DNA of 11,614 nucleotides from Acidobacteriota bacterium (GTDB lineage Bacteria; Acidobacteriota; Terriglobia; 20CM-2-55-15). Location: positions 1 to 11,614 of the forward strand of contig QHXD01000184.1 in the NCBI GenBank assembly GCA_003223895.1. The letters are read 5' to 3'. Made by a program: the position numbers and the translations under genes. This document shows, piece after piece, positions 5,125 through 11,614 of this stretch (positions are counted from its first letter, which is position 1; every line of letters starts with the position of its first letter). The notes below the pieces were generated by a model, which did not search any database, had not been told where the DNA came from, and saw only the letters and a list, made by a program, of their open reading frames with translations.

Positions 5125-8100
5125 ATGAAACGAAAAGTAAGTCGACTGTTTTGCGGATTGCTGGTCCTGGTTCTTGGTTCCGCCATGCTCCTGGGCCAGG
5201 GCTCGACCGCCCAGATCAGCGGCACAGTCACGGATCAAAGTGGCGCCGTATTACCTGGTGTCGAAATCACCGCGACACAAGCCGACACGGGCGTAGCCCG
5301 AACAACAGTAAGTAATGAAACCGGGGCGTATGTTCTGCCGAACCTGCCGGTTGGTCCGTATCGCCTCGAAGCGTCTCTGCCCGGATTTCGCACATTCGCG
5401 CAAACCGGAATCGTGCTGCAGGTGAATAGCAACCCGGGCATTAACATCGTCATGCAGGTGGGTCAGGTTTCCGAGACCATCGAAGTCCAGGCCAACGCCG
5501 CCATGGTGGAAACGCGGTCCACCGGTATCGGTCAGGTGACCGAGAACGCCCGCATTCTGGAGTTGCCGCTGGTTGGCCGGCAGGTATACGACCTGGTCAC
5601 CCTGTCGGGCGCTGCTATGCAGACTGGGGTAGCTACGACGGGAAACCGGGCCGCCTACCCGGGGACTCCGACCTTTTCAATAGCCGGAAGCCTCAATGGC
5701 GGAAACACCGTCACGCTGGACGGTGCAATGCACAACGACGTCGCGTCCAACACGGCCTTGCCGCTACCCTTTCCTGACGCTTTGCAGGAGTTCAAGGTCG
5801 AGACCAGTTCCCTGCCGGCCCAATACGGCTTTCACTCCGGAGCGGCGCTCAATGCCGTGACGAAATCCGGCACGAACGAGTTTCACGGCGCCTTATTTGA
5901 GTTTGTGCGCAATTACAAGTTCAATAGCCGCTCCTTTTTCGCCGCAAAACAAGACTTCCTGAAGCGTAATCAGTTTGGAGGAACCTTTGGCGGACCGATC
6001 AAGCAGAACAGGGTGTTCTTCTTTGGCGGCTATCAAGGCACGATCACGCGTCAGGACCCGGTGGGACAACGTGCGTTCGTTCCAACTCCGGCAATGCTGG
6101 CCGGAGATTTTACAGTCGTTTCGTCGGCAGCCTGCAGGACGACGGGAGCAATTACACTGGGCGCGCCTTTCAACAACAACAGAATCGATCCCTCGCAATT
6201 GAGTAAGGCGGCGGTCAACCTCAGCAAACGACTGCCGACGCCCCAGGATCAATGCGGCCTGGTCGAGTTTGGCAATCCCAACAAAAGCAACGAGCATCAG
6301 TTCGTGAGCAAGGTGGATTACAACCTGAGCGCCACGCATTCGATATTCGGGCGTTACCTGGGAGCTTTCTTTGACCAGCCATCCGCGTATGACATCTCGC
6401 ACAACCTTCTAAGTACGGCTCAACGGGGAGCCAACCTGAAGGTCAATTCTCTGGTTTTCGGGGATACGTATTTGATCAACTCCAAGATGGTCAATTCGTT
6501 CCGAGCGACGTGGAACCGAACCACCGACCTTAAGAGACCCGCATCGTTCTTTTCCGCCGCAGACCTTGGCTCGAACATATGGGCCGACCCCACAGATTAC
6601 ATGACCATAGCCGTTACGGGGGGATTCAGCCTTGGTGGTGCAGGACAGAGTTATCTCCATTGGGCCTGGACAACCGGTCAACTTTCCGACGACCTCAGTG
6701 TTGTCAAAGGAAACCATCAGTTGTCCTTTGGTGTCAGCGCGATGGGCTACCAATCGAATAGCCACCACAGCACGTTCAGCGGGGGCATCTTCACGGTCAA
6801 CAGCCTCTCCGATTTCATGATCGGCAGGCTGCAGAGCTACGTGCAGGGCCTTCCCTATACGCTGTGGGTGACAAATAACTACGTCGGCGTATATGGCCAG
6901 GATAGTTGGAAATTAAAGCCGAATCTCACGCTGAGCTATGGCCTGCGGTGGGAGCCATTTTTCCCGCAACAGTTTGAGCGGCTCAACCAGGCCAACACTT
7001 TCCAGTTTGACGCGTTCAGGCAGGGAATCAAGACAAGCCAATATGTGAATGCGCCTCCCGGCGTGTTCTATCCCGGGGACCCGCAGTTCGGTTCGAATGG
7101 AACCAGTCCCATCAACAAACGATGGAAAGACCTTGCTCCTCGTGTGGGATTAGTTTGGGATCCGACGAAAGACGGCAAGATGGTCGTTCGCGCCGGCTAC
7201 GGAATCTTTTATGACATGGAAGCCGCCGAATTGAATCTGGCGACGCCGCAGGGTCCTCCGTGGGGCGGCAAAGTTCAGTTGACCAATCCGGCGGGCGGCT
7301 TCGACGATCCATTCAGGGCCGAGCCCGGCGGCAATCCGTTCCCGTTCACATTGAGCAAAAATGTGGCGTATCCGGCTGCCGGTGTCTTCACCACCTTTGA
7401 TCACAACACGCACGTCCCCTATGTTCAGCAGTGGAACGTTGGAATCCAAAGGCAGATCGGCGCCGACTGGCTCTTCGGCGCAAGCTACATCGGCAATGAG
7501 CTCGTACATCTGTACGGCTCCAGCGAACTGAATCCGGCACTCTATTTCCCAGGGAATGCAAACGCCGGCGGGCAGTGTTTCGCTCAAGGCTACACATTGA
7601 CGACCGCGCCAAACGCTGTCTGTTCCACGACCGCCAATACCAACAACCGGCGCATCACAACTCTGGTCAATCCGGTTCAGGGCCCGAAATATGCCAATAT
7701 CGGCTCCTGGGACGATGGCGGCACCAGAAGTTACAACGCCATGGTCCTGAGTACGCAGAAACGTCTGAGCAAAGGTTTCTCACTGACTGCCAACTACACG
7801 TTGTCCCACTGCCTTGGAACTCCCATCGGCAGCGGCACGCTCCTGCAGAGCTCAGCTGGGAATGGCGTGTACCTGACTCCGACTCGCAAAGGCGACCGCG
7901 GTAACTGCACAAGCCAGGTTGCGGATACGCGCCACATCGTGAATGGGACCGGGATCGTCACCGTGCCGAAATTTTCCAACACCACGTTGAACGCTTTAGC
8001 CAGTAACTGGCGGTTGTCCGGGATCCTCAGCGTTGCTTCCGGAAGCGCGTTCACCGTGGTCAGCGGTACCGATCGCGCTTTGAACGGCAAGAATGCGCTC

Positions 8101-8484
8101 ACGCAATATGCGGATCAGGTATCCCCGCAGACCTACGGCAGCAAGTGCACCGACGACCTGACTAAAGCCAGCGGTTTCGGCTGCCTGTGGCTCAGCCCCG
8201 CCGCATTCGCAACACCGGCGCTGGGTAATTTCGGCAACATGGGACCAGGCACGGTCGTCGGTCCGGGCAGCTGGACGATCAATGCGGGCTTGTCGCGGAT
8301 ATTCAAACTCAAGGAAACGCAGACCCTGGAATTTCGTGCGGAAGGCACCAACATCCTCAATCACGCGAACTTCCTCATTCCCAACGGAAGTTCCACAACA
8401 AACTTGAACACGCCTCAGTTCGGCCGCATCCAAAGCTCCGGTCCGGGACGAGTCATGCAGTTCGGGTTGAAGTATTTGTTTTGA
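5125..8484 (+). CDS. Oar-like TonB-dependent outer-membrane receptor A
   Basis: The protein is 1119 aa from ATG 5125. An in-frame extension to 4921 runs through the upstream repeat and promoter and is not real. Order of parts: signal peptide (~1-25, basic MKRK then LLVLVLGSAMLL); carboxypeptidase-regulatory-like Ig-type domain (~29-105, ISGTVTDQSGAVLPGV); plug domain (~115-300, with LDGAMHN, QEFKVETSSLPAQYG and NAVTKSGTNEFHG); then a large beta-barrel ending in MQFGLKYLF, an aromatic C-terminus of the kind used for barrel assembly. Such proteins import large substrates through the outer membrane, driven by TonB-ExbBD, which is not in this window. I see no clear TonB box. Barrel cysteines occur in pairs: C337/C377, C818/C833, C896/C928 and C1008/C1020. 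Its paralogue follows 108 nt downstream. The family is certain; the substrate (peptide, glycan or other) is unknown. Confidence 0.95.
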   Translation: MKRKVSRLFCGLLVLVLGSAMLLGQGSTAQISGTVTDQSGAVLPGVEITATQADTGVARTTVSNETGAYVLPNLPVGPYRLEASLPGFRTFAQTGIVLQVNSNPGINIVMQVGQVSETIEVQANAAMVETRSTGIGQVTENARILELPLVGRQVYDLVTLSGAAMQTGVATTGNRAAYPGTPTFSIAGSLNGGNTVTLDGAMHNDVASNTALPLPFPDALQEFKVETSSLPAQYGFHSGAALNAVTKSGTNEFHGALFEFVRNYKFNSRSFFAAKQDFLKRNQFGGTFGGPIKQNRVFFFGGYQGTITRQDPVGQRAFVPTPAMLAGDFTVVSSAACRTTGAITLGAPFNNNRIDPSQLSKAAVNLSKRLPTPQDQCGLVEFGNPNKSNEHQFVSKVDYNLSATHSIFGRYLGAFFDQPSAYDISHNLLSTAQRGANLKVNSLVFGDTYLINSKMVNSFRATWNRTTDLKRPASFFSAADLGSNIWADPTDYMTIAVTGGFSLGGAGQSYLHWAWTTGQLSDDLSVVKGNHQLSFGVSAMGYQSNSHHSTFSGGIFTVNSLSDFMIGRLQSYVQGLPYTLWVTNNYVGVYGQDSWKLKPNLTLSYGLRWEPFFPQQFERLNQANTFQFDAFRQGIKTSQYVNAPPGVFYPGDPQFGSNGTSPINKRWKDLAPRVGLVWDPTKDGKMVVRAGYGIFYDMEAAELNLATPQGPPWGGKVQLTNPAGGFDDPFRAEPGGNPFPFTLSKNVAYPAAGVFTTFDHNTHVPYVQQWNVGIQRQIGADWLFGASYIGNELVHLYGSSELNPALYFPGNANAGGQCFAQGYTLTTAPNAVCSTTANTNNRRITTLVNPVQGPKYANIGSWDDGGTRSYNAMVLSTQKRLSKGFSLTANYTLSHCLGTPIGSGTLLQSSAGNGVYLTPTRKGDRGNCTSQVADTRHIVNGTGIVTVPKFSNTTLNALASNWRLSGILSVASGSAFTVVSGTDRALNGKNALTQYADQVSPQTYGSKCTDDLTKASGFGCLWLSPAAFATPALGNFGNMGPGTVVGPGSWTINAGLSRIFKLKETQTLEFRAEGTNILNHANFLIPNGSSTTNLNTPQFGRIQSSGPGRVMQFGLKYLF

Positions 8485-8500
8485 GAATCCTGGTCGAAGA

Positions 8501-8576
8501 AACGCGGGCTAAAGCCCGCGACTACATTGAGGAACAAACCTGATCCCAAATGTAGTCGCGGGCTTTAGCCCGCGTT
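8501..8576. repeat. 28-bp inverted repeat with nested palindromes between the receptors
   Basis: Arms 8501-8528 and 8549-8576 are perfect complements around a 20-nt loop. Each arm holds a palindrome of its own, CGCGGGCT-AA-AGCCCGCG (8503-8520) and CGCGGGCT-TT-AGCCCGCG (8557-8574), next to ACTACATT or its complement. The DNA or RNA could therefore fold as one long stem or as two short hairpins. It begins 17 nt after receptor A stops. No T-run follows either hairpin, so read-through into receptor B is possible. It shares no core with the other repeats here. From memory, similar GCGGGCTAAAGCCCGC elements recur in Acidobacteriota genomes. Confidence 0.88.
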
Positions 8577-8583
8577 CCAATAT

Positions 8584-8588
8584 GGAGG
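8584..8588 (+). promoter_or_regulatory. Ribosome binding site of receptor B
   Basis: GGAGG followed by AACC and ATG at 8593: a strong Shine-Dalgarno at slightly short spacing (4 nt). It lies 8 nt beyond the inverted repeat, so the repeat would be in the leader of this gene. Confidence 0.75.
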
Positions 8589-8592
8589 AACC

Positions 8593-11500
8593 ATGAAACG
8601 CATCACCGTTATGTTGTTTCTCGGTTGTGCTCTTGTTTTCGCTCAGTCCACCGCTCAGATCAGCGGAACTGTGAAAGATCAATCGGGAGCCGTATTGCCG
8701 GGCGCGGGCATTACCGTGACGCAAACCGACACTGGAATCGCGCGGACGGCCGTCAGCGATGAGAGTGGATCCTTCTTTCTTCCGAATCTTGCGACCGGTC
8801 CCTACAAGATCGAGGTCGCGCTGCCGGGATTCCGCACATTCGTTCAAACCGGAATCGTGCTCCAGGTCAACAGCAGTCCTGTCATCAACGCGGTGCTGAC
8901 CGTGGGCCAGGTCAGCGAGCAAATCCAGGTTGAAGCGAATGCTGCTTTGGTGGAAACGCGGAACATCGGCGTTGGTAACGTGATCGAGACGGAGCGAATC
9001 CTCGACCTGCCCCTCAACGGACGTAACGCGGTAGAACTCGTGGTCCTCTCAGGCGCAGCCGTCCAGACGGGCACGTCGACCAATTACAGCAATCTGCGTG
9101 GCGGCGTTTCCATCTCTGTGGCCGGCGGACCGTCGTTCGGCACGTCGTATCTTCTGGACGGAGCCATGCACAACAATCCATACGACAGCAATAATCTGCC
9201 GCTTCCCTTCCCCGACGCGCTTCAGGAGTTCAAAGTGGAGACGGGCGGCCTGTCCGCTCAGAACGGCCTGCATTCGGGCGCCGCCGTGAATGCGGTGACC
9301 AAGTCGGGCACGAACGAGTTTCACGGAAGTTTGTTCGAGTTTGTGCGCAACTACAAATTCAATGCTCGAAATTACTTCGCGGCCAGCCGCGACACGTTGA
9401 AGCGCAATCAGTTTGGCGGAACGATCGGCGGACCCATTTTGAGAAACAAGCTGTTCTTCTTCGGAGCCCTGCAAAGTACGATCACGCGCCAGGATCCCAG
9501 CGACACGATCAGCTACGTTCCCACGGCGCAAATGCTGTCCGGCGACTTTACGACAGTTACTTCGCCGCAATGCCGGACGACCGGGCAGCTCCTTCTGCGA
9601 ACTCCATTCGTTAACAACAAAATCGATCCATCACAGTTCAGCAAAGCGGCAGTCGCCATCGCCGGCAAACTGCCACAGGTCAGCGATCCGTGCGGCAAGA
9701 TCAACTGGGGCATCCGAACCATTTCGAACGAACACACACCTGTAGGAAGAGTCGACTATCAGCTCAGCGACAAGCAGTCGCTATTCGGAAGACTGATGTT
9801 GCTTCCCTCTTTCGATCCAAACCCGTATAACCCGAACAACATTCTTACGCAGCAGGCATTCGCGAGAGATCAACTGGGGCAGCTTTATGCCTTCGGCGAT
9901 ACGTACCTGATTAATCCCAACACGATCAATTCATTTCGTCTCGCAGTGAACCGGACGGCCATTCACCGCAACAGCCCGGAGGTCTTCGCTCCTTCCGACG
10001 TGGGCATCGCCGCCTATACCGGCGTTTCGAAATACACCATCGTTACAGTGAACAGCGGTTTCTCGCTGGGATGCGGGACATGTGTCAAGGCGTTCTTCAG
10101 GACGAATACGTTTCAGACGTCCGACGATATCAGCGTGGTCCGGGGATCTCATCAACTGGCTTTCGGCGTGAGCGCTGCACGCTGGTACGTCAGCCAGAAT
10201 GCCAATGTGCGATCTGCACCGGCCTTCACCTTCGACGGATCGAATTCCGGACTGAGCCTGGCCGACTTTCTTACCGGGAGAGTGAGCTCGTTTACCCAGT
10301 CCATGCCCAATGACTATTACATGAGGCAGTGGTACCTCGGCGCTTACGTGCAGGACACGTGGAAGGCAACGCCGCGCCTGACGTTGAACTACGGCCTTCG
10401 CTGGGAACCATTCTTCACGCTGCAGCTCGCCAACGGCTTCATCTACAACTTCGACTACAACCGATTCAAACAGGGCACCAGGACGTCCATATATAAGAAT
10501 GCGCCGGCGGGTTTCTACTATCCGGGCGATCCCGGCTTTCCAATGCACTCGGGAATGAACAGGCACTGGCTGACTTTCCAGCCGCGCGTCGGACTCGCGT
10601 GGGATGTGAGCGGAAACGGCCGCACGTCCGTGCGGGCATCCTTCGGAGTTGCCAACGATTTCGTGAACGGGCAGTACCATCTCAACACGGCCATCGCGCC
10701 GCCGTGGGGATCGCAGGTCACCATCACCAATCCCGCGGGGGGCCTGGACAATCCGTGGCAGGGTTATCCCGGTGGAAATCCGTATCCGATTGCCTATGAC
10801 GCCAACGCGCCGTTTGTGCTGAATGGGCCCTTTATCAGCACGCCGTACGACATCAAGCCGACTTATGTCGAGTCGTGGAATCTCAGCCTGCAAAGGCAGC
10901 TTTCGTCGGACCTGCTCGTTTCGGCGAGCTATATCGGAACGCAGGGAGTACACCTGTGGCTCACAAAAATGGTCAACCCGGGCGTCTACTTCTTTAATGG
11001 CGTAAACAGCTGCGTGCTCCCCAACGGCACAACCATCACAGGTTCCGGCGGCCAATGCTCTACAACTGCGAACTTGCCGCAGCGCCGCAGGCTCACGCTG
11101 GAACGTCCTCAGGATGGACAATACATCGGAACCTTGGACTCCTTTGAAGACGGAGGCACGTCAACCTACCACGGCCTTCTCGTTTCCGTTCAGCGGCGCA
11201 CTTCGAAGGGGCTGACGCTCAACGGGAATTACACGTGGTCGCACTGCATCGGCGACAACGCCACCGGTGGAGCCTCGCCGAACGTCGGCACCGCCTATCA
11301 GTTCGAGAACGACCGGTCCTTGGATCGAGGCAATTGCGCATCGGACCGGCGGCACAACCTCAACTTCACGGCGGTCGCCCGGACTCCGCAGTTTGCGAAC
11401 CGCGCGCTGCACGCTGTGGCTACGGGTTGGAGTTTGTCAGGATTGTACAGGCTGTCGTCGGGCGGCTACCTCACCGTGACCTCCGGCGTCGATCGCGCAT

Positions 11501-11614
11501 TGAACGGCAATGGCGGCCAGCGTGCCAATCAGATCCTCGCCGATCCTTATGGCGCAAAAACCCTGGCGAACTACCTCAATCCGGCCGCGTTCACACAGCC
11601 GGATCCGGGCACGC
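8593..11614 (+). CDS. Oar-like TonB-dependent receptor B, paralogue of A (3' end outside window)
   Basis: I translated this frame by hand: it is open from ATG 8593 to the window edge, 1007 codons with no stop. It begins with a short signal peptide (MKRITVMLFLGCALVFAQ), then the carboxypeptidase-regulatory-like domain (~20-97, ISGTVKDQSGAVLPGA), the plug (LDGAMHN, PFPDALQEFKVET, AVTKSGTNEFHG) and most of the barrel. Against receptor A, residues 26-168 of A align without gaps at 99 of 143 identical (hand count). The barrel is more divergent. Cysteine pairs are kept: C327/C367, C807/C822 and C885/C915. B lacks the fourth pair of A but has its own CGTC at 494-497. About 110 residues are probably missing at the C-terminus, by comparison with A. 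No separate promoter is evident, so it may be co-transcribed with A through the inverted repeat. Its ligand is unknown and could differ from that of A. Confidence 0.94.
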   Translation, partial: MKRITVMLFLGCALVFAQSTAQISGTVKDQSGAVLPGAGITVTQTDTGIARTAVSDESGSFFLPNLATGPYKIEVALPGFRTFVQTGIVLQVNSSPVINAVLTVGQVSEQIQVEANAALVETRNIGVGNVIETERILDLPLNGRNAVELVVLSGAAVQTGTSTNYSNLRGGVSISVAGGPSFGTSYLLDGAMHNNPYDSNNLPLPFPDALQEFKVETGGLSAQNGLHSGAAVNAVTKSGTNEFHGSLFEFVRNYKFNARNYFAASRDTLKRNQFGGTIGGPILRNKLFFFGALQSTITRQDPSDTISYVPTAQMLSGDFTTVTSPQCRTTGQLLLRTPFVNNKIDPSQFSKAAVAIAGKLPQVSDPCGKINWGIRTISNEHTPVGRVDYQLSDKQSLFGRLMLLPSFDPNPYNPNNILTQQAFARDQLGQLYAFGDTYLINPNTINSFRLAVNRTAIHRNSPEVFAPSDVGIAAYTGVSKYTIVTVNSGFSLGCGTCVKAFFRTNTFQTSDDISVVRGSHQLAFGVSAARWYVSQNANVRSAPAFTFDGSNSGLSLADFLTGRVSSFTQSMPNDYYMRQWYLGAYVQDTWKATPRLTLNYGLRWEPFFTLQLANGFIYNFDYNRFKQGTRTSIYKNAPAGFYYPGDPGFPMHSGMNRHWLTFQPRVGLAWDVSGNGRTSVRASFGVANDFVNGQYHLNTAIAPPWGSQVTITNPAGGLDNPWQGYPGGNPYPIAYDANAPFVLNGPFISTPYDIKPTYVESWNLSLQRQLSSDLLVSASYIGTQGVHLWLTKMVNPGVYFFNGVNSCVLPNGTTITGSGGQCSTTANLPQRRRLTLERPQDGQYIGTLDSFEDGGTSTYHGLLVSVQRRTSKGLTLNGNYTWSHCIGDNATGGASPNVGTAYQFENDRSLDRGNCASDRRHNLNFTAVARTPQFANRALHAVATGWSLSGLYRLSSGGYLTVTSGVDRALNGNGGQRANQILADPYGAKTLANYLNPAAFTQPDPGT

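Noticed and set aside
9931..11121. 396-codon open frame on the minus strand inside receptor B
   Set aside because: It lies wholly antisense to a hand-verified coding frame with clear receptor motifs. Its product is Arg/Val/His-rich and resembles no family, as expected for the antisense frame of GC-rich coding DNA.

Overview
The window looks like chromosomal DNA from a GC-rich Gram-negative bacterium, most likely an Acidobacteriota member (Bryobacter/Solibacter-like). That is an inference from three things: two adjacent Oar-type TonB-dependent receptors with N-terminal carboxypeptidase-regulatory-like domains, an exported S9 peptidase, and intergenic spaces full of palindromic repeats. No rRNA, tRNA, CRISPR, transposase or phage gene was seen.

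Layout, left to right. (1) 3-281 (+): 3' end of an unrecognised protein with a helical segment and a Pro/Ala tail. (2) 282-659: non-coding, with a strong hairpin and about four degenerate ~43-bp tandem repeats. (3) 660-1640 (+): Tat-signal alpha/beta hydrolase resembling epoxide hydrolases. (4) 1640-1784: a perfect inverted repeat with 65-bp arms, lying between convergent genes and containing the stop codon of the next gene. (5) 1774-3903 (-): secreted S9-family (DPP-IV/acylaminoacyl-peptidase-like) serine peptidase with a TATAAT box upstream. (6) 3960-4046: a second, related inverted repeat. (7) 4058-4621 (-): four-helix membrane protein of unknown function. (8) 4622-5124: divergent intergenic region with a hairpin, a nested MITE-like inverted repeat of about 167 bp and a good sigma-70-like promoter. 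(9) 5125-8484 (+): complete TonB-dependent receptor A (1119 aa). (10) 8501-8576: a third type of inverted repeat. (11) 8593-11614 (+): receptor B, a paralogue of A, running off the right edge with an open frame.

At the level of function, four of the six genes encode exported or envelope proteins: a periplasmic hydrolase, a periplasmic or secreted peptidase and two outer-membrane receptors. This fits uptake and breakdown of peptides or other polymers, but no gene shows the substrate and only the two receptors look like a possible operon. The most unusual feature is the DNA between the genes: every complete intergenic space carries at least one large inverted repeat, from at least three sequence families. 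I found no convincing new multi-gene system such as defence, secretion or biosynthesis.
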